A DNA stretch of 64,000 bases from CAVVIH01 sp963748295. GTDB taxonomy: Bacteria > Acidobacteriota > Vicinamibacteria > Vicinamibacterales > 2-12-FULL-66-21. Of the stretch, positions 45,121 to 53,922 are shown piece after piece; positions within the stretch are counted from its first letter, which is position 1; each line of letters begins with the position of its first letter. Location: the NCBI GenBank assembly GCA_963748295.1, contig CAVVIH010000008.1:310001-374000 (forward strand), given 5' to 3'. A program made the translations under genes and the position numbers. Under the pieces are notes generated by a model. That model saw nothing but the letters and a program-made list of their open reading frames with translations. It was not told the DNA's origin and made no database searches.

Positions 45121-46047
45121 ATGTACACCTATCTCCACTACGACGTCTTCACCGACCGCGCGTTCGAGGGTAATCAGCTCGCCGTCTTCCCCGAACCCGC
45201 CGGGCTCAGCACCGCTCAGATGCAGCGCATCGCTCAGGAGATGAACTTCTCCGAGTCGACGTTCATCTTCCCGCCGGAACGCGGCGGCGACGTGCGGATG
45301 CGCATCTTCACGCCGGGCGAGGAGCTGCCGATTGCCGGGCATCCGACCATCGGCAGCACCTTCGCGCTGGCGCACACCGGCACGATCGCCCGAGGGCGGG
45401 ACAACTTCGTCTTCGAGCTGGGTGTCGGACCGACGCCGGTTTCGCTCGATTGGGACGGTGACGGGCTGTCGTTCGCGTGGATGACGATGCCAAACCCGAC
45501 GTTCGGCGCGGTTATCGAAGACCGCCCGGCGGTCGCGGCCGCGCTCGGTGTCGGCGAGCGCGATCTCGTCGAGGGTCTGCCGGTGCAGATGGTGACCTGC
45601 GGCGTCCCCTTCCTTTATGCGCCGCTGGCAAGCAAGAAGGTGGTGGATTCGGTCAGCATCGACCGCAAGGGACTCGCCCGATGCGCCGAACGCGCCGGTC
45701 TGGGCGAATTGCCCGTGTTCTTCTTCTCGATCGAAAACCCGAAAGTCGCAGCAACGGACGAGGGCGGAACCGTTTACAGCCGCATGCTCGCGCCGGGTTT
45801 CGGCATCTCCGAGGATCCCGCCACGGGCAGCGCCAGCGGGCCGCTCGGCTCGTACCTGGTCCACCACCGCGTCGTCACCCCCGAGGTCGCGCGCGCGATG
45901 GTGAGCCTTCAGGGTGTGGCGATGCGGCGTCCGAGCCGGATTCACATCTCGATCGAGGCGCGCGACGAGTCGATCGCGCGCGTCCGCGTCGGCGGCAAGG
46001 CCGTGCTGGTCGGACGCGGCGAGCTCCTTACTGCAGGCTCTGTTTGA
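45121..46047 (+). CDS. PhzF-family isomerase-like protein
   Basis: A 308-residue diaminopimelate-epimerase-fold protein. The N-terminus YTYLHYDVFTDRAFEGNQLAVF, Glu45 in NFSESTF (the catalytic Glu of PhzF), GHPTIGSTFAL and the GISEDPATGSASGPLGSYL phosphate-like loop are all present. PhzF itself isomerises trans-2,3-dihydro-3-hydroxyanthranilate in phenazine synthesis. No other phenazine genes are here, so the substrate is unknown. The 3' end overlaps the converging VWFA gene by 20 bases. Confidence 0.9.
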   Translation: MYTYLHYDVFTDRAFEGNQLAVFPEPAGLSTAQMQRIAQEMNFSESTFIFPPERGGDVRMRIFTPGEELPIAGHPTIGSTFALAHTGTIARGRDNFVFELGVGPTPVSLDWDGDGLSFAWMTMPNPTFGAVIEDRPAVAAALGVGERDLVEGLPVQMVTCGVPFLYAPLASKKVVDSVSIDRKGLARCAERAGLGELPVFFFSIENPKVAATDEGGTVYSRMLAPGFGISEDPATGSASGPLGSYLVHHRVVTPEVARAMVSLQGVAMRRPSRIHISIEARDESIARVRVGGKAVLVGRGELLTAGSV

Positions 46048-47641
46048 CCGCGCCGCGGAGCCGCGACGCCGGAATCGTGACGGTGCCGATTGAGCCGGCA
46101 CTGTTTCGAATCGCGACCTTTACCTGATCCGCATCGGGCCGCAGCGTCAGAGTTCGTGTGAACGTCAGCCCCTCGGCCAGCAACTGTTCCCGTGCGCTCT
46201 CCGAGAGACGCAACGGAACCGTGGCATCGATCGTCCTTACCAGCCGGCCGTCCGGCAGCGTGTGCGCGATGGCCACGTCCAGCTCGCCGGTCCACATCCC
46301 ACCTTCAGGCTTCAATAGAACGGCGGCAGGCTCGACACGGATCGTCAGCGCGACGTCGCCGGCCGCGGCTGCCTTGGCAACTGAGACTGAAACACCCACA
46401 CCAGTGGCGTCGAGCGGGCTGTCCAAAGCGGCGAGGACGGCGCTCTGTTTGTCGACGGCTGACGGTACTTCGGGACGCACGGCAAAATATCCACTGCGGT
46501 GGCGAACGCTGACGTCGCGGCGCCGCACGCGGACTTTGATTTCGCGGAAACGGCCGTCCCACTGGGCGTGCGACGGGGTGTAGCCGAGCACGTACGTGAG
46601 CCTGGAGTCCTCGGCTGCCCTCTGAATCGCGCCCCCGAGGTCATTCGTGTTGAAGTAGGCGTGCCCTCCGGTCTTTTCGGCAATCACCTGCGACGTCTCG
46701 ATGTTGCTCATCAGATCGTCGAGCGTCGAGAACTCCTGCTGCCGCGCGCCCGGCGGCGTCGAGAACACGCCCATCAGTCCGCGTGCGTCCACCGGATAGA
46801 ACGCGATGTCCGCATCGTTCAACGCGCGCGTCGCGCGAAAGAGTTCGGGGCTGGCATTCCGCATCATGATGCCGTCGTTGAACAGGATCGGGAACCCGCT
46901 CGAAATCCAGATGACGTTTTTCCGGCCGCGAACGCCAGCCAGGTGCCCGGCAATGGCCTCCATCGCTCCCGTGGTTGCCTTCACGCGCCGGTCTAGGAAA
47001 AAGCCCTGGATCTGGTCTTCCGCCCTTCCTACCCATCCCTCGATTTCTGTATCGAAGTCCCGCAAGCCCGCTTCGATGCCCCTCACGAGCTGGGCCTGCG
47101 AGCCAGCCATCGGGACCGACGTGCGCGCGTCGACGCGCTCCACTGCCTTGATCAGCGACGCCGCGTCGCGGGTGAAGTCGTGCAGCACCAGCACTTCGTC
47201 CGCCTCGAGAACGTAGAAGCCCACACGGTCCTCGGGACGGAGCTGCTTCAGGTACTGAAAGATGTGGTTGCGGGCGATCGACTGATGCTCCTGCAGCGTG
47301 TTCAGCCGATCGAAGAGCAGCACCGTGACGCCGGCGGACGCCGGGCCGTCGATGCGATTGCTGAAGACGTTGTCCTCAGCCGCCGCTCGCGAAGGGGACG
47401 CACTTCCCTCGACGGAGAACAGCACGACACGCTGCGGCTTGCCCTGATCGAACAGCTCGAAGTCGGCAGCCGTGAGCCCGGGAATCGGCCGGCCGCGGTC
47501 ATCGTTGACGATTACGGAGACCCGGACCAGCCCGGCGTCGCTTCGAAAGACGGGCGGCTGGCCGGACGAAGACGGGTTCTGGGCCGTGCCGGTGGAAACC
47601 GCGGTACACAGGAAAACGGCCAAAACGAGGAGGCGTCGCAC
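46028..47641 (-). CDS. VWFA-related acidobacterial secreted protein
   Basis: A signal peptide (RRLLVLAVFLCTAVSTGTAQ) is followed by a short beta domain with VIVNDDRGRPIPGLTAADFELFD, a hallmark of the TIGR03436 acidobacterial VWFA-related group. A VWA-like domain follows (VTVLLFDRLNT in place of a full MIDAS; later KNVIWISSGFP). The C-terminal beta domain is probably immunoglobulin-like. I chose GTG 47641, preceded by GGGGGA, because upstream codons run into the AACTCCC repeat. The protein has 537 residues and an unknown role. Confidence 0.83.
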   Translation of the reverse strand: MRRLLVLAVFLCTAVSTGTAQNPSSSGQPPVFRSDAGLVRVSVIVNDDRGRPIPGLTAADFELFDQGKPQRVVLFSVEGSASPSRAAAEDNVFSNRIDGPASAGVTVLLFDRLNTLQEHQSIARNHIFQYLKQLRPEDRVGFYVLEADEVLVLHDFTRDAASLIKAVERVDARTSVPMAGSQAQLVRGIEAGLRDFDTEIEGWVGRAEDQIQGFFLDRRVKATTGAMEAIAGHLAGVRGRKNVIWISSGFPILFNDGIMMRNASPELFRATRALNDADIAFYPVDARGLMGVFSTPPGARQQEFSTLDDLMSNIETSQVIAEKTGGHAYFNTNDLGGAIQRAAEDSRLTYVLGYTPSHAQWDGRFREIKVRVRRRDVSVRHRSGYFAVRPEVPSAVDKQSAVLAALDSPLDATGVGVSVSVAKAAAAGDVALTIRVEPAAVLLKPEGGMWTGELDVAIAHTLPDGRLVRTIDATVPLRLSESAREQLLAEGLTFTRTLTLRPDADQVKVAIRNSAGSIGTVTIPASRLRGAVKQSLQ

Positions 47642-47695
47642 GCGTTCCCCCAATCGGGCGGCAGGGTCGAGGCTGGCGTCGAGATGATACACAAA

Positions 47696-47762
47696 AACTC
47701 CCAACTCCCAAATCCGCAACTCCCAAACCTGCTTGGGAATTGGAAATTGGGCGTTGGGAGTT
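47696..47762. terminator. AACTCCC-word hairpin after glnN (copy 3)
   Basis: AACTCCCAACTCCCAA, GCAACTCCCAA, a short loop ACCTGC, then TTGGGAATTGG, AAATTGGGCGTTGGGAGTT. It lies downstream of the glutamine synthetase stop (47798) on the same strand and upstream of the VWFA gene. The stem and position suit a terminator. Confidence 0.65.
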
Positions 47763-47768
47763 GTTCTT

Positions 47769-47799
47769 CCTGGTCCCTGGCCCCTGGTTCCCGGTCCCT
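47769..47799. repeat. CCCTGG-word run at the glnN stop
   Basis: CCTGGTCCCTGGCCCCTGG then TTCCCGGTCCCT, a different local word from the adjacent AACTCCC hairpin. It reaches the TTA stop complement of glnN (47798). Confidence 0.5.
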
Positions 47800-49981
47800 A
47801 TTTAATAAACAGCATCTCCCGGTAGGTCGGCAGCGACCACTCGTCGTCGGGCACCATGCTCTCGATCGCGTCACCCGATTCACGGAGCGCGGCCATCGCC
47901 GGGACCACCTTGTCCCTGAAGTACTTCGCGTGCTTCTCCGCCGATCCATCTCCTTCGTGCTCGAGCAGTTCCTGCAGGTGATCGACGCGCTGCTTGCACT
48001 CGTCGATGACCTTGCAGAGCCTGTCGAGCGTGCGCTTCGATTCCTTCGAGACGGCGCCCGCCGCCTTCACCGCCGCGACGGTCGCGGCGAGCTGGCCCTG
48101 GAACCGGTACACGGGCGGAAGGATGAAGCGGTTCGCCATCAGCACCATCAACTGCGCTTCGACGTTGATGCTCTTGTTGTACTGCTCGACCGCCACTTCA
48201 TGTCGGGCCTTCAGTTCGCGCTCGTTGAGCACGCTGTACTTCTCGAACGCCTGGACGACCTCCGGCTTCATGATCTCGGGATAGGCGTCAACCGATGTGC
48301 GGTGGTTGAGCAACCCGCGCTTGCCCGCTTCCTTCTGCCATTCGTCCGAATAGCCGTTGCCGTTGAAGATGATCCGCTTGTTCTCGCGAATGATCTTCGT
48401 GAGCAGCGTCTTGACCGCGCCCTGCAGCTTCTTGCCCTCCTTCAGGCCCTTTTCGATCTCGGTCGCGCAGTAGTCGAGCGAGTCGGCTACCGCGACGTTG
48501 AGCGCGAGGTTCGGCCACGCGATGCTCTGGTTCGCCGAGACCGCGCGGAACTCGAACTTGTTGCCGGTAAACGCAAACGGGCTGGTGCGGTTGCGGTCGC
48601 CGGCGTCGCGCGGCAGCTTCGGGAGCACCCCAACGCCGACGTCGAGAATACCGCCGGATTTCGTCGACTTCGCGCTGCCCGCCTTCTCGATCTGGCCGAA
48701 GATGTCGGTCAGCATGTCGCCGAGGAAGATGGAGATGATTGCCGGCGGCGCTTCGTTGGCGCCCAGCCGGTGATCGTTGCCGGCGCTGGCGATGCTGAAG
48801 CGGAGCAGCCCCTGGTACTTGTTGACGGCGCGCAGCACCGCGGCGCAGAAGACGAGGAACTGGATATTGTCGTGCGGCGTCTCCCCCGGATTCAGCAGGT
48901 TGTTCCCGAGATCGTCGCTCATGCTCCAGTTGACGTGCTTGCCCGAGCCGTTGACGCCCGCGAACGGCTTCTCGTGCAGCAGGCACGCGAGGCCGTACTT
49001 CGGCGCCACCCGCCGCAGCATCTCCATCGTCATCATCTGGTGATCGGTGGCGACGTTGGCGTTCTCGAACGTCGGCGCGAGCTCGTACTGGCCGGGCGCC
49101 ACTTCGTTATGGCGCGTCTTCACCGGCACGCCGACCTTGTACAGCTCCCGTTCCACGTCCATCATGAAGGCCAGCACGCGCTCGGGGATCGATCCAAAGT
49201 AATGATCCTCGAGCTCCTGCCCCTTCGGCGGCCTGGCGCCGAACAGCGTGCGGCCCGCGTTGATCAGATCGGGACGATTGAAATAGAACTGGCGGTCGAT
49301 TAGGAAGTATTCCTGCTCGGCGCCGCAGGTGGTGACCACGCGCTGCGCCTTCGAACCGAAGAGCTTGAGGACCCTGACGGCCTGTCTGGACAGCGCGTCC
49401 ATGGACCGAAGCAGCGGCGTCTTCTTGTCGAGCGCCTCACCGGTCCAGCTTACAAACGCGGTCGGAATGACGAGCGTGGTGCCGCTATGGGTGATGAGCA
49501 GCCAGGGCGGGCTGGTCGGGTCCCAGGCCGTGTAGCCGCGCGCCTCGAAGGTCGACCGCATGCCGCCCGAGGGGAAGCTCGAGGCATCGGGCTCGCCCTT
49601 GATCAGTTCGCGCCCGGCGAACTCCGCGACGGCGCGGCCGTCTGCGGTCGGCGACAGGAATGCGTCGTGCTTTTCCGCCGTGATGCCGGTCATCGGCTGG
49701 AACCAGTGCGTGTAATGCGTGGCGCCGTGTTCGACCGCCCAGTCCTTGAGGGCGGCGGCGATGATGTCGGCTACCGAGGCGTCGAGCGGCTCGCCCTGGG
49801 CGACGGCGCGCCGCAGCGCGCGATAGGCATCCTTCGGCAGACGCGCCCGCTGAGCTTCGTCGTTGAAGGTGAGGGATCCGAAGTCCTCGGTGGCCTTGCG
49901 TCCTGGAGCTGCGGGTCGAATCGCGGTGGCACTCCACCGGCTGATGCTGCGAATGGCGTCTGCTGATGATGCGGAACCCAT
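47798..49981 (-). CDS. glnN: Type III glutamine synthetase
   Basis: A 727-residue GSIII, the long dodecameric form known from Bacteroides, cyanobacteria and others. It makes glutamine from glutamate and ammonia with ATP. ATG 49981, preceded by GAAAGGA, gives the usual length. GSIII features are HYTHWFQPMTG, AEQEYFLID, KTRHNEVAPGQYELAP, NGSGKHVNWSM and NRTSPFAFTGNKFEFRA. The C-terminal extension ends in a helical region. It stands alone, with no GlnB or AmtB nearby, and is divergent from a PadR-like gene. Confidence 0.95.
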   Translation of the reverse strand: MGSASSADAIRSISRWSATAIRPAAPGRKATEDFGSLTFNDEAQRARLPKDAYRALRRAVAQGEPLDASVADIIAAALKDWAVEHGATHYTHWFQPMTGITAEKHDAFLSPTADGRAVAEFAGRELIKGEPDASSFPSGGMRSTFEARGYTAWDPTSPPWLLITHSGTTLVIPTAFVSWTGEALDKKTPLLRSMDALSRQAVRVLKLFGSKAQRVVTTCGAEQEYFLIDRQFYFNRPDLINAGRTLFGARPPKGQELEDHYFGSIPERVLAFMMDVERELYKVGVPVKTRHNEVAPGQYELAPTFENANVATDHQMMTMEMLRRVAPKYGLACLLHEKPFAGVNGSGKHVNWSMSDDLGNNLLNPGETPHDNIQFLVFCAAVLRAVNKYQGLLRFSIASAGNDHRLGANEAPPAIISIFLGDMLTDIFGQIEKAGSAKSTKSGGILDVGVGVLPKLPRDAGDRNRTSPFAFTGNKFEFRAVSANQSIAWPNLALNVAVADSLDYCATEIEKGLKEGKKLQGAVKTLLTKIIRENKRIIFNGNGYSDEWQKEAGKRGLLNHRTSVDAYPEIMKPEVVQAFEKYSVLNERELKARHEVAVEQYNKSINVEAQLMVLMANRFILPPVYRFQGQLAATVAAVKAAGAVSKESKRTLDRLCKVIDECKQRVDHLQELLEHEGDGSAEKHAKYFRDKVVPAMAALRESGDAIESMVPDDEWSLPTYREMLFIK

Positions 49982-50140
49982 GGGCGTCTGTCCTTTCTCG
50001 TCCGGTCCGGCGTCTGTCGGTCGCGCCGCCTCGAGCCATCGATTATTGGGGACCGCGTACTGCCGGGCAACTGACTTTTTTTGCCCATGCGGTCCGGGCG
50101 GTGGAATCCTCAATGAAATCCGGGTACTTTGACACCCATG

Positions 50141-50165
50141 ATATCACTTACAATGTTTTTGATAT
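50141..50165. promoter_or_regulatory. Inverted repeat ATATCA-N13-TGATAT over a PadR start
   Basis: Six-base arms at 50141-50146 and 50160-50165 flank the start codon (50164) of the PadR-like gene in an unusually AT-rich patch. It may be an autoregulatory site. A TTGACA at 50129 and TACAAT at 50149 are only 14 apart, too close for a standard promoter. Confidence 0.4.
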
Positions 50166-50556
50166 GAGATTCTTTGGCAATAGCTGGCCCGTGCTCGGCG
50201 AGTTCGAGCTGCTGGTGCTGCTGGCGCTGCTCAGGCTCGGCAACGGCGCGTTCGGCGCGGCGATTCACCGCGAGATCGTCGCGCGCACCGACCGCGAGCT
50301 GCCGGCGAGCGCCGTCTACGTGACGCTCGAACGTCTCGAGGCGAAGCGAATGGTCGTGTCGTACGTGGGCAACCCCACCAGCCAGCGCGGCGGACGCCGG
50401 CGCAAGCACTACCTGCTCGACACCGCCGGCCAGCGCGCGCTCGTCCGCGCGGTCCGGACGTTCGCGGCGATGACGGCGGGCATTCAGTCGGAGATCGACG
50501 CCCTTGCCGCGCAGATGCTGGGCGCTGCGCGTCCCGCACCGTCTCGACGCTGGTAG
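50164..50556 (+). CDS. PadR-like transcriptional regulator (divergent from glnN)
   Basis: A 130-residue winged-helix protein: GEFELLVLLALLRLGNGAFGAAIHREI, then SAVYVTLERLEAKRMV and RRRKHYLLDTAGQRALV. The order and spacing are those of PadR regulators from acidobacterial permease loci. No permease follows directly; the ATCCGCG array starts at the base after its TAG stop, and a second padR and a permease come later. ATG 50164 fits best, although the frame is open upstream. Confidence 0.85.
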   Translation: MRFFGNSWPVLGEFELLVLLALLRLGNGAFGAAIHREIVARTDRELPASAVYVTLERLEAKRMVVSYVGNPTSQRGGRRRKHYLLDTAGQRALVRAVRTFAAMTAGIQSEIDALAAQMLGAARPAPSRRW

Positions 50557-50776
50557 ACGCGGATTCACGAAGATCCACACGAAACGCGGATTGACGCGGA
50601 TTCTCGAAGATCTAAACGAAACGCGGATTAACGCGGATCAAACAGGCTTCGGCGAGACGCGGATTAACGCGGTACTGCGATTTCGACTCCGCGTCCAATG
50701 CGGTCGTAATCCGCGTCAATCCGCGTTCCGTTAACATCCGTCTAATCCGCGTCTCGTGAATTTCCGCACTGATCCG
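50557..50776. repeat. Second head-to-head ATCCGCG array (about seven units)
   Basis: Three to four left-oriented units (GAAACGCGGATTGACGCGGA and variants, with TCGAAGATC spacers) are followed, after about 50682, by three right-oriented units (TAATCCGCGTCAATCCGCGT, CTAATCCGCGTCTCGTGAA). The design is as in 24239-24689: inward-facing halves, units of about 36 bases, one border on a stop codon (TAG then ACGCGGATT). No gene is visible between the two padR genes. Confidence 0.87.
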
Positions 50777-50807
50777 CGACCCTTGACAACCAGCGTGATC
50801 GCGGGTA

Positions 50808-50826
50808 CCCATAGAATGACTATGGG
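50808..50826. promoter_or_regulatory. Inverted repeat CCCATAG-AATGA-CTATGGG over a PadR start
   Basis: Perfect seven-base arms enclose or overlap both candidate ATG codons (50816 and 50822) of the second padR. It could be an operator, or an mRNA hairpin that hides the start. Confidence 0.45.
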
Positions 50827-51169
50827 AAAACGCGGCGGCGACCGGCAGGACCTCCTCCCCGGCACCCTCGACATGCTGATCCTGAAGAGCCTCACCCGCG
50901 GCGTGATGCACGGCTACGGCATCGCCGAGCACATCCGCCAGATGTCGGATGAAGTGCTGCAGGTGGAAGAAGGCTCGCTGTATCCGGCGCTGCAGCGCCT
51001 GCAGATACAAGGGCTGATCGCATCCGAGTGGGGCCATTCCGTCAACAACCGACGCGCGCGCTACTACCGGCTCACGCGCGACGGGCGCCGTCAGCTCGGC
51101 GAAGCCGAGACGAGCTTCGCGCGCCTGATCGAGGCAATCACCCGCGTCATGCGGCCGTCAAACACATAG
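50822..51169 (+). CDS. PadR-family transcriptional regulator (beside permease 3)
   Basis: A 115-residue winged-helix repressor: DLLPGTLDMLILKSLTRGVMHGYGIAEHI, EGSLYPALQRLQIQGLI and RRARYYRLTRDGRRQLGE. This is the commonest PadR type in front of acidobacterial ADOP permeases, and the permease gene starts 17 bases after its stop. ATG 50822 gives MGKRGGDRQDLLPG; ATG 50816 would add two residues. Confidence 0.93.
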   Translation: MGKRGGDRQDLLPGTLDMLILKSLTRGVMHGYGIAEHIRQMSDEVLQVEEGSLYPALQRLQIQGLIASEWGHSVNNRRARYYRLTRDGRRQLGEAETSFARLIEAITRVMRPSNT

Positions 51170-51186
51170 AACTCCTAGGTGACACG

Positions 51187-53916
51187 ATGGTGAAGACGTT
51201 CCGGCGGCTTGCCGCATGGGTCCGGCGCAACAGGCTCGACGATCAGCTCGCCGAAGAGATTCGCGACCACCTCGCGGAACGCGCGCGCAGGATCGCGGAC
51301 GACGAGGGACTGACGCCGGAGGCAGCGGCGCTCGAGGCGCGCCGGCGGTTCGGCAACGTGCTCGCGATCCGCGAGGACAGCCGCGCGATGTGGGGCTTCC
51401 CGGCGCTCGACACCTTCCTGCAGGACGTGCGATTCGGCCTGCGGCTGATGCGCCGCTCGCCGACCTTCACGGTGGTGGCCGTGCTGTCGCTCGCCATCGG
51501 CATGGGCGGCGCGGTTGCCGTGTTCAGCCTGGCCGATGCGATCCTCTTTCGAAAGCTGCCGGTCAGAGATCCCGACGGCCTTCACGTCGTCCGATGGATC
51601 TCCGGACCGACGCTGCCGTTCGACTCGCTGAACGGGCACGGCAGCCAGGGCGACACCGAGAGCTCGAGCACGTCCTTCTCGCTGGCGGCGTTCGAGGCGC
51701 TGCGCGATCAGCAGCGCGAGCTGGCCGACGTGATCGGGTTTGCCGAGCTGTATCAGGTGAACCTCGGCATCGACGGTCAGGCGGAACTTGGAAAGGGCCT
51801 GGCGGTCTCGGGCAACTACTTCGACGTGCTCGGCGTCGCGCCGCGCGCCGGACGCCTGCTCACCGCGCAAGACGACGCGCGAACCGCGCCGGCCGTCGCG
51901 ATGATCAGCTATGCGCTGTGGCAGCGGCGCTTCGGCGGCTCAGCGGACGCGCTCCGGCGCCCCATGACCATCAACGGCATCCCCGTCGCGATCGTCGGCG
52001 TCGCGCCGCCTGGATTCGGCGGAACGATGCAGGTGGGCGATCCGGCCGCCGTGTTCGTGCCGCTCTCGCTGGCAGCGCAGCTCGAGCGCTCGGACGATCA
52101 TTTCAATCCCAATCACTGGTGGGTCCTGATGATGGCGCGGCTCCGATCGGGTGTCCCGGCCGGGGCCGCCGCCTCGTCGTTCGACGCCGTGGTCAAGCAG
52201 AGCGTTCGCGCCAACCGGGCGTCGATCGAACCCAAGGATCTGCCGCGGGTGGTGCTCGATCCGGGCGCGCGGGGGCAGATGGAGGCACGCGGCTGGCTCC
52301 GCGAGCCGCTGGAGACGATGGCCGGCGTGGTGGCAATCGTGCTGCTGGTGGCGTGCGCGAACGTGGCGAATCTGCTGCTCGCGCGCGCGACCTCCCGCAA
52401 TCGCGAGATCGCCATGCGCGTCGCGATCGGAGCGCCGCGCTCACGAATCGTCCGCCAGCTGATGACGGAGAGCCTGCTGCTCGGCGCTGCCGGCGCGATC
52501 GCGGGCGTCGCGGTGGCGAAATGGCTCGCCGCTGGCCTGCTGCCCGCAGTCGAGCGCGGGAACGGCCTGGACGTCGCCATGCCGCTCGACTGGCGCGCCG
52601 TCGCGTTCACCGCGACGCTCGGCGTCGCAGCCAGCATGCTTTTCGGTGTGCTGCCCGCCTTGCGCACGGCGCGCGGAGACGTTCGGGCCGGCATCCAGGA
52701 AGGCACGCGGGGTCAGGTCGGCGCCACGCGCAGGTTCGGCGTGGCAGGCGGCCTGGTTGCGTTCCAGATCGCTCTTTCGATGATCCTGGTGGCGGGCGCC
52801 GGCCTGCTCGTCGGCTCAGTGCGGAACCTCGAGCGCGTGGATCCTGGATTCGATCCATCCAACATTCTGCTGTTCCGGATCGATCCGACACTGAACGGGT
52901 ACGAGGGCGAACGGTTGCGATCGCTGCACCTGTCAATCCTGGAACGCGTACGTGCTCTGCCTGGGGTAGTGTCGGCCTCGATGTCCGAGTACACGCTGAT
53001 TGCGGGCTCGTCGGCGATCTCGGAGGTCTACACCGGACGGCCGGCGCCGCTCGGTGCGTCGGGGCGGCCACGCCGGCCTCTTGCATGGCGAATGGACATC
53101 GACGACGAATTCTTCAAGACGATGGGGATGCAGTTCACTACCGGCCGGATTTTCGGCCCGGGCGAGTCACCTGCCTCCCAGCCGGTGGCAATCGTCAACC
53201 CGACGTTCGTGCGCGCCGCGTTCGCGGACGAGAGCGCGCTCGGACGGCGATTCAAACTGAGCGGCCGCCCGGGCGCGCCGGAGTACGAGATCGTTGGCGT
53301 TGTCGAGGATGCGAAGTACACGACCATTCGCGACGACGCGCCCCCCACGGTGTACCTCAGCGCGCGTCAGACGAGGCCCGGCCGCATGACCTTCGCGCTG
53401 AAGACCTCGAGCGATCCGCTCCTGCTCGTGGAGTCGGTCCGTTCCGTCGTCAGCGCAATCGAGCCGAACGTGCCGTTGTCAGGCGTGAGGACGCAGGAGG
53501 CGCAGATCGCGGACTCGCTTCGACGCGAGCGCCTGTTTGCGCAGCTTGCGACCATGCTGGGCGCGGTGACGCTCGGGCTGTGCGCGATCGGGCTGTATGG
53601 CCTGCTCATCGCGTCGGTGTCGAGGCGCATTCCCGAGATCGGCGTTCGAATGGCGCTCGGCGCCGAGCGCTGGGATGTGCGCTGGATGGTGCTTCGCCAG
53701 TCGCTGATGCTCGTCGTCGCCGGGCTGGCGCTTGGCCTGCCGGCCGCGCTGATGAGCATGCGCATGCTCGAGAGCCTGCGGTTCGGACTCGAGGAACGGG
53801 ATCCCTGGGTGCTCAGCAGCGCCGTGGTGGTCCTGATCGTGGTGTCCGCGATTGCGGCATACGTCCCGGCGCTGAGGGCATCGCGCGTCGACCCGGTGAT
53901 CGCGCTCAGGAGCTGA
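51187..53916 (+). CDS. ADOP/MacB-type FtsX permease with prefix domain (permease 3)
   Basis: A 909-residue intact permease and the best model for the family in this window. The soluble prefix domain (1-70) has LDDQLAEEIRDHLAERARR and EARRRFGN. TM1 lies around residue 95 (PTFTVVAVLSLAIGMGG), followed by a periplasmic MacB core. Central helices around 375-500 have LLVACANVANLLLARATSRNRE. A second periplasmic domain and C-terminal helices follow, ending LRASRVDPVIALRS. The operon with padR suggests regulated export or lipoprotein handling. No ATPase is encoded nearby, so energy coupling is unknown. Confidence 0.92.
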   Translation: MVKTFRRLAAWVRRNRLDDQLAEEIRDHLAERARRIADDEGLTPEAAALEARRRFGNVLAIREDSRAMWGFPALDTFLQDVRFGLRLMRRSPTFTVVAVLSLAIGMGGAVAVFSLADAILFRKLPVRDPDGLHVVRWISGPTLPFDSLNGHGSQGDTESSSTSFSLAAFEALRDQQRELADVIGFAELYQVNLGIDGQAELGKGLAVSGNYFDVLGVAPRAGRLLTAQDDARTAPAVAMISYALWQRRFGGSADALRRPMTINGIPVAIVGVAPPGFGGTMQVGDPAAVFVPLSLAAQLERSDDHFNPNHWWVLMMARLRSGVPAGAAASSFDAVVKQSVRANRASIEPKDLPRVVLDPGARGQMEARGWLREPLETMAGVVAIVLLVACANVANLLLARATSRNREIAMRVAIGAPRSRIVRQLMTESLLLGAAGAIAGVAVAKWLAAGLLPAVERGNGLDVAMPLDWRAVAFTATLGVAASMLFGVLPALRTARGDVRAGIQEGTRGQVGATRRFGVAGGLVAFQIALSMILVAGAGLLVGSVRNLERVDPGFDPSNILLFRIDPTLNGYEGERLRSLHLSILERVRALPGVVSASMSEYTLIAGSSAISEVYTGRPAPLGASGRPRRPLAWRMDIDDEFFKTMGMQFTTGRIFGPGESPASQPVAIVNPTFVRAAFADESALGRRFKLSGRPGAPEYEIVGVVEDAKYTTIRDDAPPTVYLSARQTRPGRMTFALKTSSDPLLLVESVRSVVSAIEPNVPLSGVRTQEAQIADSLRRERLFAQLATMLGAVTLGLCAIGLYGLLIASVSRRIPEIGVRMALGAERWDVRWMVLRQSLMLVVAGLALGLPAALMSMRMLESLRFGLEERDPWVLSSAVVVLIVVSAIAAYVPALRASRVDPVIALRS

Positions 53917-53922
53917 AGAGCA

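Noticed and set aside
45121..46047. Phenazine biosynthesis cluster
   Set aside because: Only a PhzF-fold protein is present. The family is broad and no other phz genes are nearby.
50129..50154. Sigma-70 promoter TTGACA/TACAAT before the PadR-like gene
   Set aside because: The spacer is 14 bases, too short for a standard promoter, and no second -10 fits.
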